Source: Treponema sp.
Lineage (GTDB): Bacteria > Spirochaetota > Spirochaetia > Treponematales > Treponemataceae
Assembly (NCBI GenBank): GCA_017468745.1
Contig: JAFUHS010000155.1
Location: forward strand, 1 to 34,119
DNA: 34,119 bases
Direction: 5' to 3'
Position 1 is the stretch's first letter. The number at the start of each line of letters is the position of its first letter. Both the position numbers and the translations under genes were made by a program. Of this stretch, positions 7,183-15,271 are shown piece by piece. Below the pieces are notes generated by a model that had not been told where the DNA came from, did not search any database, and was given only the letters and a program-made list of their open reading frames with translations.

Positions 7183-9921
7183 TTACAGTTTGGCGATTAC
7201 AATCTTCTTGACTTCAAAATTGTATTTGTGCTCGTTGATTGTAAATGAAAGCTCGTCGCCGACCTTGTGGTCGAGGATTGCGTTTCCAAATGGTGACATG
7301 TAAGAAATCACGCCGTTCTCCGGGTCTGATTCCCATGGGCCGAGGATTGTGTAAACTTCCTCTTTGCCTGATGCCTTGTCCAGCAAAGTGACTTTTGTTC
7401 CGAATGAAACAAGTGAAGATGTTGCGGTAGTCGGGTCGAAGACAACGGCACGGGCAAGCTCTTCCTGAAGGCGTTTGAGGTCGTTTCCAAGTTTGTGCTG
7501 GGCTTCTTTTGCGGCGATGTACTCGGCGTTCTCTTTCAAGTCGCCCTTTTCCTTTGCTTCTGCAACTTCTTTTGCGATTGCAGGAATATCTTCGTTCTGC
7601 ATCTTTTCCACGAGATTGCGTTTTTCTTCGAGCTTTTTCGCAGTGACCAGCATTCCCTTTGGAGAGGCAGATTTTTCTTCTGTCGTGTGGAATTTGTAGT
7701 CAGGATGCTTTTCGAGAATCTTGTTTCGGAGCTGGGTTTTGATTTTTTCTGTACCGTCAAAAGCATCAAGACCTTTGATGTCATCGACGAGAGTATACAT
7801 ATGCCCCATCTGTTCTTCATCGCATGAGAGCATGAAATCAGCGTATTTGTTCTTGTCTTTGTCGAAGAGCATTTTGCATGCATTCTTGATGATTTTTTTA
7901 TTCTCGGTCGATTCGACATGGTTTTCGATTTCTCGGAAACACTGTGAGATGATATTGACGATAGCGATAAGCTGTTTCTGGAGAGGAACGGCCGCTGCCT
8001 TGAACCAGTCTTCCTCGCTGCACTCATCGAATAAGAAGAGAATCACATCGCGGTAAGTGCGGAAATCTTCGAATGAATCTGTGACGAGTTTCTGTACTTT
8101 TTCGCTGTGACCTGCGTTGATGATAGCGGCAAGAACTTCTTTTTTGAGGATGGCCGGGAACATCTTGATGTATTCGTCTTCCCAGTTCTGGAGCAATTTT
8201 ACTGATTCCAGGAATGAAGAGCGCAGGTCACCTTTCTTTGAGCCTTTGAGAACTGTGTACATTTCTTTTGGTGATTCGATTTCACCGTAAAGCTGGGCGA
8301 AAGTGTATTTGCACTGGAAGGCAAGACTTGGAACTTCCTGACCGACTTCTTTGACAACGAGGTATGATGCGATAACCTGCTCATCAACCTCATTGAATGA
8401 CTTGAGGAAGCCTGTGAAGTAGCTGAACATATCTGCGAGAAGCTCGCTCTCTTTGTCGGTTGACTCGTCCTCGATGAATTTGTAGAGAATGTCGATTCGG
8501 GCGAAGAAAGCTTTCTGTGCCTTGAATTCGTTTGAGTATTTCTCTTCAGGAGTGATTGCCCGTTCACGGACAGTATATTCGTTGATATTGTTCGGGTTTA
8601 CGCCGAATGTTGAGTCTGATTCAAGGACTTTCTTAGCGCCTGAGTTCCAGCTTGTCCATTCACTTGTGGTGAGGATTGAAGGAACCAGCTCTGCTTTGAT
8701 TTTCTTGAAGTCACAGCTGTTGTCAAAACTCTTGATGATTGTTTTGAGAGCCCATTCCTTGTTTGTCTTGATTTCTTTTGCCAGGTCTTCTTTTGTTTTG
8801 AATTTTGATGATTTTGAGCCGACCGTAGCCTTGATGACCCAGATATGATCCCGTGAAAGCGGCTGAAGGGCATTGACGGCCATTTTGAGAGAAATTTCTT
8901 TTTTGCCGATTTTCCCGAAGTTGATTGTGAGAGTGTCGTTTTCGACATTTACGATTACGCCGACACCCCATGTGCGGTGATAGACGAAGGCACGGGCATC
9001 AAATGCGATGTGCTTTTCAAAGTCGCTGATTGCCTCAAAGACATTGCGGTAGCTCTGGGTGAGGTCAGAAGAGCGGATATACTCTTCCACATGGCTGTGA
9101 TTTGCGTATTTCTGAGCGTAGCAGTCGGCGATTTCACGGCGTGCCCAAGGGTCTTTCGGGTCGATTGTAAGGTTGAGTTTGAGAATGTCGATGGCTGTGT
9201 CCCATTTCTGATTGTCTTTGTACCAGTTGTAAAGTTCCTGCATCATGAGGGCAGATTTGTCGGCGCTGATTGATTTCGCGATTTTGCGCTGAACCAAAAG
9301 GAAGAAATCGATTTCTTCTGGAATCGCGGCGACGAGTTTTGACCAGATTTCGTTAGCCGCATTGATATTTTTGTTGTTTACGAAGCGGAGAAGGGCTTTC
9401 TTGTAGAATTCATTTGCTTTTTCTGCGTTTCCCTCTGCTGCATAATGATCGGCCAGTTTTTTTGCGATTTCTGCCTCGGCAAAATCAACCTTGATGATTT
9501 TTTCATAGATTGACCACACTTCATCATTGCCTGCCTGCTCGTAGTTTGCGGCGAGCGTGCGGAGAGCGAATTTGTTTGATTTGTCATCGGCCAGAATCGT
9601 TTCGCACATGTAGACGACGATTGGCTCTTTGTGGTTATTCTGGAAGATGTCAACGAGCGTTTCAAGAGAAGAATTGTCGAGAGAACCCTGTTTGAGACCG
9701 AGCATACCTGAGATGTAGAGCGCTGTGATGCTGTCCTTTGTGTGAGAAAGCTGCTCATCGCATATGACTTTGATTTCATCGATGCAGTTCTCGTTTTTTG
9801 CTTTTTCGACGATAGTGGTGAGTTCGACCAAATCATTCTTCGTGTAATTGCTGATTGTTGCGCGGGTCCAGGTATCTTCTTTGAGTTTTGCCTGTACCAA
9901 ATCCACGAGCTCTTTTGACAT
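7183..9921 (-). CDS. greA: Spirochete-type GreA with large N-terminal helical domain
   Basis: The C-terminal 156 residues (about 757-912) form a complete GreA transcript-cleavage factor: coiled coil with GDLKENAEY, giving the acidic tip Asp794 and Glu797, then the FKBP-like RNA polymerase-binding domain ending EVKKIVIAKL. GreA rescues backtracked RNA polymerase by stimulating RNA cleavage. Ahead of it lie about 750 residues, mostly helical, with TPR-like stretches at about 50-270 (for example EQAGNDEVWSIYEKIIKVD and AEGNAEKANEFYKKALL) and a CarD/KOW-like beta segment at about 310-345 (YHRTWGVGVIVNVENDTLTI). I recall similarly long GreA proteins in Borrelia and Treponema; the role of the extension is unknown to me. 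AGGAGT before the ATG supports the start. It is 54 nt downstream of a TPR gene in the same direction, probably one operon, and ends at a strong terminator. Confidence 0.93.
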   Translation of the reverse strand: MSKELVDLVQAKLKEDTWTRATISNYTKNDLVELTTIVEKAKNENCIDEIKVICDEQLSHTKDSITALYISGMLGLKQGSLDNSSLETLVDIFQNNHKEPIVVYMCETILADDKSNKFALRTLAANYEQAGNDEVWSIYEKIIKVDFAEAEIAKKLADHYAAEGNAEKANEFYKKALLRFVNNKNINAANEIWSKLVAAIPEEIDFFLLVQRKIAKSISADKSALMMQELYNWYKDNQKWDTAIDILKLNLTIDPKDPWARREIADCYAQKYANHSHVEEYIRSSDLTQSYRNVFEAISDFEKHIAFDARAFVYHRTWGVGVIVNVENDTLTINFGKIGKKEISLKMAVNALQPLSRDHIWVIKATVGSKSSKFKTKEDLAKEIKTNKEWALKTIIKSFDNSCDFKKIKAELVPSILTTSEWTSWNSGAKKVLESDSTFGVNPNNINEYTVRERAITPEEKYSNEFKAQKAFFARIDILYKFIEDESTDKESELLADMFSYFTGFLKSFNEVDEQVIASYLVVKEVGQEVPSLAFQCKYTFAQLYGEIESPKEMYTVLKGSKKGDLRSSFLESVKLLQNWEDEYIKMFPAILKKEVLAAIINAGHSEKVQKLVTDSFEDFRTYRDVILFLFDECSEEDWFKAAAVPLQKQLIAIVNIISQCFREIENHVESTENKKIIKNACKMLFDKDKNKYADFMLSCDEEQMGHMYTLVDDIKGLDAFDGTEKIKTQLRNKILEKHPDYKFHTTEEKSASPKGMLVTAKKLEEKRNLVEKMQNEDIPAIAKEVAEAKEKGDLKENAEYIAAKEAQHKLGNDLKRLQEELARAVVFDPTTATSSLVSFGTKVTLLDKASGKEEVYTILGPWESDPENGVISYMSPFGNAILDHKVGDELSFTINEHKYNFEVKKIVIAKL

Positions 9922-9975
9922 ATTTTACTCCTAAATAAAAAAGTTCTCTTTTAAACGATATACAAGAAAGCCAGG

Positions 9976-10905
9976 CTATTTTGTATACATTCGATATATA
10001 TTCTCATCATGCACCCTGATTTGAAGGAGACAGTCGTTGATTTTTTCATTTCCTTCGTTTGTGCGTGCATAATGGTCGATAAGCCAAAAATACATGTTTA
10101 TAAGCTTGGGAATCAGAATCTTTGAATCATTTGAAGGATCCTTGATTTCGTTTTCCTTTGCAAAAATTTCTTGTCTGAGGCGGCCTGCTTCCTGAGGTCG
10201 AAGCTCTCTTTTGACATTGAATACTCCGTAGAGCACGCCGTACACGGGAATCCACTCCTGTAAGGCGGCTCCGATATAGCCCTTTTCCTTTACCTGCCTG
10301 ATAAGCGCGCAGATAAGCTCTGATTCAAGAAATTCCAGCTCAACCCTCTGCGCGTCGATAAAAAAAGCCTCCCTGAAAAGAACCTTTGCGTTTTTTTCTT
10401 CACCGCAGAGCGCGAGGCAGTCTGCCATTTCGGCAAGGATAAGCGCCGATTGCGGTGAAATACGGTATGCCTCCGACAGAAGATTTAGAGCGGCCTCGTA
10501 TTTGCCAAGTTTTTTGAGGCACAAGCCTTTTTTTTGGCATAAATCCGCTTTTTGTGTCTGTCTTCCCCCGTCTTTTGCCATTTCGTAAGAGGAAAGCGCC
10601 TGAGAGAACACCCCCTTTTTTAATGCGTAAATCACTTTAGGAAAAGTGTAGCCCAGATTTTCGTAATCTTGCCGGAATGCCTTCCATTGTGTGATTAAAT
10701 AGTCGCCCAGCTCATATGGCTCCATTCGTGAGCAGTTCTGCAGGGGTGATGTCCAATAGGAACAGCACCAGAGGATGAAATCCATTTCGGGATTAGTAAA
10801 ATTATATTCCAAAGCTTTTGAGACGACATCGTGTGCCTGCGCGAGTTTTATCTCTTCAAGGAATTGATACGCTTCCTTTAATGCTTCATCATCAATGGTA
10901 CCCAT
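9976..10905 (-). CDS. TPR-like protein of unknown function
   Basis: I do not recognise a specific family. The 309-residue product has no signal peptide or membrane segment and should be cytoplasmic. Helix-turn-helix repeats of TPR type are seen at about 110-200 (LCLKKLGKYEAALNLLSEAY, MADCLALCGEEKNAKVLFRE). The N-terminal part has several Trp, Cys and Tyr (WCCSYW, about 46-51). It precedes greA by 54 nt, so it may be co-transcribed with the long GreA, which is itself rich in TPR-like helices; a functional link is only inference. A consensus promoter lies upstream. The ribosome site before ATG is weak (AAAGATG). Confidence 0.7.
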   Translation of the reverse strand: MGTIDDEALKEAYQFLEEIKLAQAHDVVSKALEYNFTNPEMDFILWCCSYWTSPLQNCSRMEPYELGDYLITQWKAFRQDYENLGYTFPKVIYALKKGVFSQALSSYEMAKDGGRQTQKADLCQKKGLCLKKLGKYEAALNLLSEAYRISPQSALILAEMADCLALCGEEKNAKVLFREAFFIDAQRVELEFLESELICALIRQVKEKGYIGAALQEWIPVYGVLYGVFNVKRELRPQEAGRLRQEIFAKENEIKDPSNDSKILIPKLINMYFWLIDHYARTNEGNEKINDCLLQIRVHDENIYRMYTK

Positions 10906-10980
10906 ACTACATCTTTCATTATTATAAAAATGGAGATTTTAGTCAAGGAAATGTGAAAAAAAACTAAAAAGGGGATAAAG

Positions 10981-11009
10981 TTTATAAAGCCTTTTTAATG
11001 TTATGTCAA
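10981..11009 (-). promoter_or_regulatory. Consensus sigma70-type promoter of the TPR-greA operon
   Basis: Minus strand: TTGACA (opposite 11004-11009), exactly 17 nt, TATAAA (opposite 10981-10986). This is the best -35/-10 pair in the window and would give a leader of about 70 nt. A second TATAAT (opposite 10921-10926) sits 15 nt before the start and could give a very short leader. Confidence 0.7.
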
Positions 11010-11046
11010 TACTTTTTTAATAAATATATTAAATTTTTTCTCAATG

Positions 11047-11075
11047 TTTACAATATTCATTTCATCTGTTAATAT
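11047..11075 (+). promoter_or_regulatory. Promoter of the rpe operon, probably leaderless
   Basis: TTTACA (11047-11052), 17-nt spacer, TAATAT (11070-11075), then 9 nt to ATG. No purine-rich ribosome site exists between. It is divergent from the TPR-greA promoter, with the two -35 elements about 37 nt apart. Confidence 0.6.
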
Positions 11076-11084
11076 AGAAAAATA

Positions 11085-11726
11085 ATGAAAATGACTCAGC
11101 TGGCTCCTTCTTTGCTTTCAGCAGATTTCTCTGATTTAGCTTCCGCAATTAAAAAAATCGAAACCGAGGGCGGTAGTATTGTTCATATTGATGTCATGGA
11201 CGGGGCTTTTGTTCCTCAGATTACATATGGTCAGCCGGTTATAAAATCCATCAGAAAACTCACGGCTCTTCCCTTTGATGTGCATCTCATGGTTGAGAAA
11301 CCGGAGCTTATGGTCGATTCTTTTGCCGAAAGCGGCGCCGACTGGATTACTTTTCATTATGAGTCAACGGTTCATATCGATCGGCTGATTCACCATATCC
11401 ATGATTTGGGAAAAAAGTGCGGAATCTCAATCATTCCGTCAACGCCTGTTTCTTTTCTTCGGGAAATCCTTCCGCTTGTCGACCTCGTGCTTGTAATGAG
11501 CGTAAATCCGGGGTTTGGCGGTCAGCGTTTTATTCCCTATACGCTCGATAAAATCCGTGAGCTGAAGAAAATCAGGGAAGAAAATTTGCTTTCTTTTATG
11601 ATTTCCGTTGATGGCGGCATTAACGAAAAAAACTATTCCGAAGTGGCCGCTGCCGGCGCGGATATACTTGTTTCTGGATTTGCCTTTTTCAGCGGCAAGT
11701 TAAAGTGGGAGCGTCCTGTTGAATAA
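11085..11726 (+). CDS. rpe: Ribulose-phosphate 3-epimerase
   Basis: The enzyme interconverts ribulose 5-phosphate and xylulose 5-phosphate in the pentose phosphate pathway. The TIM-barrel signatures are all present: PSLLSADF (9-16), HIDVMDGAFVP (33-43), DVHLMVEKP, MSVNPGFGGQ and SVDGGINEKN, including the metal-binding His and Asp positions. At 213 residues it is a normal length. Two in-frame ATGs occur at 11085 and 11091; both lie only 9-15 nt after the -10 and neither has a Shine-Dalgarno, so translation probably starts at or near the 5' end. The end overlaps the next gene by 8 nt, which starts a run of envelope genes. Confidence 0.96.
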   Translation: MKMTQLAPSLLSADFSDLASAIKKIETEGGSIVHIDVMDGAFVPQITYGQPVIKSIRKLTALPFDVHLMVEKPELMVDSFAESGADWITFHYESTVHIDRLIHHIHDLGKKCGISIIPSTPVSFLREILPLVDLVLVMSVNPGFGGQRFIPYTLDKIRELKKIREENLLSFMISVDGGINEKNYSEVAAAGADILVSGFAFFSGKLKWERPVE

Positions 11727-12810
11727 AAAAGTCCTCTCCCTCATTTTCCTTTCTTTTTTTTCCTGCCTTTTCCTCTTCTCTCAGTCAGTTCCGAAAAACA
11801 AATTGACTTCTGTTGAGAGCGCAAATCTCAGGCAGGGAGCCGATGCCTACAAAAATGAGGACTGGGTTTCCGCGATTTTCTTTCTCCGTAAAGTCGTTTC
11901 CGTTCCTGGTAGCGCTAACGATGAGACATACTTCATGCTTATAAAAAGTGAGATTTATGCCGGGGAGTACCGTCAGGCTCAAGGGGATTGCGAAAAGTTT
12001 CTCTCGCAGTTTCAGGCGAGTCCCTATAGGGAGTATGTTCAGTATCAAAACGGCCGCCTGCTTCATCTTCTGGCCCGTAACGAAGACGCCATCTTGTCTT
12101 TGAGCGATTTCTGTCATCAGAATGCCGAAAGCGAGCTTTATCCGCTGGCCCTCTTTTGGATAGCGGAATGTTTTTACGATGAATATAATTTTGAGCCAGC
12201 CCGAGGCTTGTATGAGAGGGTTGTCACTGACTATCCTGCTTGCGAACGGGCGCCTCAGGCTCAGTATAAACTTGATTTGATTGAGCGGCGGGCAAGGGAA
12301 GAGAAATTGCTCTATCTTCTTAAAGTCATCGGTGAGGAAAATCTTTCTACCCGTGAAGAGTATGAAAGACAGCTCAGGGTTTACGCCCTTGAAGATGAGA
12401 GCGGAGTCAAGCGTTCTTTGATTGACGCTCAGGCTCGCATCGCAGAACTTGAGGCTCTGCTTGAGAACGGAGAATACCCGCTTTCGGAAGGAAGCGCCGC
12501 AGAAGAGGCTGTCGCCGCCGCTGAGCCGGAGCAAAAAAAAGAAGCTTCAGGCGAGAATGCGAAACCTGCTGAGCCGGCAGCTGAAAGTTCTGCGACTGCT
12601 GTTACAAAACCAAAGCAGCCGACGGTTAATATTATTCAGAGCGTAACGGAGTCTTCTATCCGCGTAAAGCAAAATAAGGCTGGGCAGGGAACTTCCGCCG
12701 TAAAAAACACAACTGAAAATTCAAAGGAAGCTGAGGTTCAGGCTCTCAAGCGAAAGGCGAAACAGCTGCAATATCTGCTTGAGGATCAGGCTGAGGATGG
12801 TGAAAAATGA
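11719..12810 (+). CDS. Exported TPR protein, YbgF/BamD-like repeats with coiled-coil tail
   Basis: The TTG start at 11719 is preferred because GGGAG lies 8 nt upstream and it gives a clean signal peptide (MNKKVLSLIFLSFFSCLFLF, then SQS). A Cys at residue 16 lies inside the hydrophobic core, so lipidation is less likely than signal peptidase I cleavage. Residues about 30-200 carry TPR-type repeats like those of YbgF or BamD (ANLRQGADAYKNEDWVSAIF, LFWIAECFYDEYNFEPARGL). Then comes an Ala/Glu/Pro-rich spacer (about 250-300) and a C-terminal Lys/Glu-rich helix. The gene overlaps rpe by 8 nt and the next gene by 4 nt, so it is translationally coupled on both sides. It is likely a periplasmic scaffold; the exact role is unknown. 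Confidence 0.8.
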   Translation: MNKKVLSLIFLSFFSCLFLFSQSVPKNKLTSVESANLRQGADAYKNEDWVSAIFFLRKVVSVPGSANDETYFMLIKSEIYAGEYRQAQGDCEKFLSQFQASPYREYVQYQNGRLLHLLARNEDAILSLSDFCHQNAESELYPLALFWIAECFYDEYNFEPARGLYERVVTDYPACERAPQAQYKLDLIERRAREEKLLYLLKVIGEENLSTREEYERQLRVYALEDESGVKRSLIDAQARIAELEALLENGEYPLSEGSAAEEAVAAAEPEQKKEASGENAKPAEPAAESSATAVTKPKQPTVNIIQSVTESSIRVKQNKAGQGTSAVKNTTENSKEAEVQALKRKAKQLQYLLEDQAEDGEK

Positions 12811-14003
12811 AAAGACTTTTAATGATTTTTTTCGTTTTACTCGCACTTTTTTCGGTCTCAGCACAAGAACAAAAAGAAAAACAGGAGCGAAAAGCGGCAG
12901 AAAAACAAAAAAGCAAAGTTGAGGATGACAAATACGATGAAATCCTTGATCTTCGCTATCGTTCTGAATCTTATTGTGAGCTTTCAGGAAAACTTATTCG
13001 CCTTGAATTCTTCGGAAAGACAGGCACATTTAATCTTTATTGCATCGACAAAAGCAAAAATGCAATTCCTATGCTTTCCACGGCGGATTTGTTTACATCC
13101 AGCGGCTTTCTCCTTCGTTTCGGCGATGACATTCAGGATTCTATGAATTCAAATCGCGTTAAAAAAGAGCTTCGTTCTTTTTCTGATGGCGTCCAGCTTG
13201 TATACCGTTTTGACAATCATGTTCGCCTCGTCATTGATTTTTCTCTTTTATCAAGTTCTGCGGATGAAGCGGAAGACATCGTAAAGGTAAGACTGTATGC
13301 AATCAATGAAAGCCGAAAAACCTATCCTGTCGATATTCGCGGAATTTTTGATACTGTATGCGGAGAGGTTTCTTCAGTGCATTTTACCACGGATACTGGC
13401 AGCAGAATCAGAAACGAAACCCGTTTTAATACAGAGATGATGCAAAAGGAACGCACGATTGTGTCTTCAAATGGCTTTGTCTCCTTTCAGTTCGTACTTG
13501 ATGGAATTGAGGTCAGCCCTATAGAGTATGTTACCCTGGGAAATGTGGATGAACTGCGTCGGCGTGACTGGGATACTGGTTTCAGAAAGGGGCGTGGATT
13601 TACATCTTTCAATGGCTATGATAATTCCGCTATTATGATTGACTGGCCGGATTTTTCTCTTGCCCAGGGTGAAAAAAAAGAATTTGTTTTTTATATAGCT
13701 GTCGCGGCTGACGAGAAATATCCCCGTGGACTTGCCTATGTGGATTCTCTGCCTTATCAAAAGGGAGGGGAAGACGCTTCTGCTCCCGAAGAGCCGAAAG
13801 AAGAGGTCAAATCCTCTGATAAGCGCACTGATGTGGATTTTGTCGTCCCTCCAATCAAAGATTACCAGCTGAATCCTGATTATATCCAGCAGCTTATCGA
13901 TAAAATCGACTCGCTTCAGTCTTCGAAGAATGTGAATAAAACCGAGCTTCGTCGTCTGAATGCTGAACTTGATGCAATCCTTGAAAAGTTGAGGCGACAG
14001 TAA
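12807..14003 (+). CDS. Exported protein of unknown function with C-terminal coiled coil
   Basis: I do not recognise a family. The 398-residue product has a signal peptide (MKRLLMIFFVLLALFSVSAQ, cleavage probably after SAQ or SA), a Lys/Glu-rich segment to about 45, a mostly beta-rich central region (about 50-310) that looks like a sandwich or propeller-like domain, a Pro/Glu/Asp linker (about 320-355), and a C-terminal helical pair with heptad spacing (about 360-398). Its ATG overlaps the preceding stop (ATGA), and the next gene starts 3 nt after its stop, so all three envelope genes form one operon with rpe. Periplasmic location is inferred. Confidence 0.75.
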   Translation: MKRLLMIFFVLLALFSVSAQEQKEKQERKAAEKQKSKVEDDKYDEILDLRYRSESYCELSGKLIRLEFFGKTGTFNLYCIDKSKNAIPMLSTADLFTSSGFLLRFGDDIQDSMNSNRVKKELRSFSDGVQLVYRFDNHVRLVIDFSLLSSSADEAEDIVKVRLYAINESRKTYPVDIRGIFDTVCGEVSSVHFTTDTGSRIRNETRFNTEMMQKERTIVSSNGFVSFQFVLDGIEVSPIEYVTLGNVDELRRRDWDTGFRKGRGFTSFNGYDNSAIMIDWPDFSLAQGEKKEFVFYIAVAADEKYPRGLAYVDSLPYQKGGEDASAPEEPKEEVKSSDKRTDVDFVVPPIKDYQLNPDYIQQLIDKIDSLQSSKNVNKTELRRLNAELDAILEKLRRQ

Positions 14004-14006
14004 AAA

Positions 14007-15140
14007 ATGGCTCGTAGCGATTTGGAAAGGGCGCATTCTTTTTTACAGCGCAGAAAATTTTCACAGGCAATTACAATCCTCGAATCTGGCAACAATCCGG
14101 AAATTTACCGTGAGAGTTTTGACTATTTTCTGACAGCCGGAATCGCTTGTCTTTATCTTGGTGATACAGGCAGCGCCGGGGCTTATTTTCAGCACGCCCG
14201 CCATATACGGATGACCGATCCGACTTTGCTCTGTGCTCAGGCTGTTCTCTTTTTGCGCCGTTTTGATGTGGAGAAGGCCATTAATTATTATGTCGATGTG
14301 CTTGATTACGACCCGGATAATAAACTTGCCCTCAGTGCCATGGAATTTATCCGTGCCCATGGTACATACGATGAAATTTGCGCGATTGTTGACTCTGGTG
14401 AAATAGAAAAATTCTATCCCCCGTTGGGACCGAACCCGGATACGATAAAACGAATTGTTTTTTCTGTTTGTGCGGGAATTTTCCTTGCATTTTTGATTCT
14501 AAATTTCGGACGATTCAGGATTGCGGGGGCTTCTCTGCGTCATTCTCTGCCTAAGGATAGGGCTGATTTGAGCGAACTTTTTCTTTCTGTGGAAGAGATG
14601 GGGAATGCTCATAAAAAGGATTTGTCAGGAGGCACTTACAAATATATTCTCTCTGATACTCAGATAAAAAAGTCCTACGATATGGCGATGACTTATTTTC
14701 AGAACTACCGTGAAAACGCTTCCCAGGTTGAGATTAACCGGCTTTTGAATTCGAATGCCAGTGATGCGATAAAAGCAAAGGCCGAGATGATTTCATCTTA
14801 TTTTACGGAGCGTACATTTGATTCTTTGTCTGATTATAACGATGGAATTGCTTATCAGGATGTTGCTAAAGAACCGGAGCTTTATCTCGGTTGCTGGGTT
14901 GACTGGTCGGGCAGGGTATCGAATGCTCTTTCTGAGGGTAAGTCTTACCGTTGTGATTTACTCGTGGGGTACGAGAATATGGAAAGAGTCGAGGGGTTCG
15001 TTCCTCTTTATTTCGCAGAAGCGCCATATCCCGCGATTGACGGCGAGCGGCCTGTCCGAGTGCTTGCGAAAATTCAAGTTGAGAATGGTAAAATAAGGCT
15101 TGATGGGAAAGCTGTTTATCAGCCTGTAAAGAGGGAATAG
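14007..15140 (+). CDS. TPR protein with one membrane segment
   Basis: Residues 1-125 form TPR repeats (LERAHSFLQRRKFSQAITIL, FLRRFDVEKAINYYVDVLDY). One transmembrane helix follows at about 150-170 (IVFSVCAGIFLAFLILNFGR), then a soluble region of about 200 residues ending in a beta-rich stretch (about 300-375, WVDWSGRVSNAL to GKAVYQPV) that resembles an OB-fold. The N-terminal TPR part is therefore probably cytoplasmic and the C-terminal part periplasmic. No signal peptide is seen. It is the last gene of the rpe operon and is followed by an AT-rich hairpin. The function is unknown. Confidence 0.75.
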   Translation: MARSDLERAHSFLQRRKFSQAITILESGNNPEIYRESFDYFLTAGIACLYLGDTGSAGAYFQHARHIRMTDPTLLCAQAVLFLRRFDVEKAINYYVDVLDYDPDNKLALSAMEFIRAHGTYDEICAIVDSGEIEKFYPPLGPNPDTIKRIVFSVCAGIFLAFLILNFGRFRIAGASLRHSLPKDRADLSELFLSVEEMGNAHKKDLSGGTYKYILSDTQIKKSYDMAMTYFQNYRENASQVEINRLLNSNASDAIKAKAEMISSYFTERTFDSLSDYNDGIAYQDVAKEPELYLGCWVDWSGRVSNALSEGKSYRCDLLVGYENMERVEGFVPLYFAEAPYPAIDGERPVRVLAKIQVENGKIRLDGKAVYQPVKRE

Positions 15141-15149
15141 AAGAAAAGT

Positions 15150-15165
15150 TGGCAAAAATTATGCA
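15150..15165 (+). promoter_or_regulatory. Possible sigma54 (-24/-12) promoter upstream of recA
   Basis: TGGCAAAAATTATGCA has the invariant GG (15151-15152) and GC (15163-15164) separated by ten bases, and matches TGGCA and TGCA of the consensus. The C after TGGCA and the first T of TTGC are not matched. It sits 106 nt before recA, ahead of a T-rich hairpin. One such match in 34 kb is not unlikely by chance. Confidence 0.25.
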
Positions 15166-15169
15166 GATT

Positions 15170-15200
15170 TTTTCAATTTTTTTGAAAATTTTTCTTTTTT
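15170..15200 (+). terminator. Weak AT-only terminator-like hairpin
   Basis: TTTTCAA (15170-15176) pairs with TTGAAAA (15182-15188), followed by a T-rich run to 15200. Only one G-C pair supports the stem, so it may be weak. It would separate the rpe operon from recA. Confidence 0.35.
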
Positions 15201-15222
15201 CATTGCCGAAAATGTAAAAATT

Positions 15223-15240
15223 CCGCCTATATATAGGTGG
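15223..15240. promoter_or_regulatory. Palindrome over the recA promoter region, candidate operator
   Basis: CCTATATATAGG (15226-15237) is a perfect 12-nt palindrome, and the flanks CCG and TGG extend it to 18 nt with one mismatch. TATATA inside it could be the -10 element (weak -35 TTGCCG at 15203-15208, 19-nt spacing). A repressor here would block transcription, as expected for a damage-inducible recA. No known LexA site of this form is recalled for treponemes. Confidence 0.45.
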
Positions 15241-15271
15241 GTGGGGTAAAAAATATATAAGGTGGATTTCT

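Noticed and set aside
7536-8027. 163-codon open frame antiparallel in phase to greA
   Set aside because: It is a frame shadow within the greA coding region, rich in Ser/Lys/Arg, with no start signal of its own.
9966-9980. Small AGCC-T-GGCT hairpin at the end of the TPR gene before greA
   Set aside because: The stem has only four pairs and the T content after it is poor, so it is unlikely to stop transcription; greA is treated as co-transcribed.
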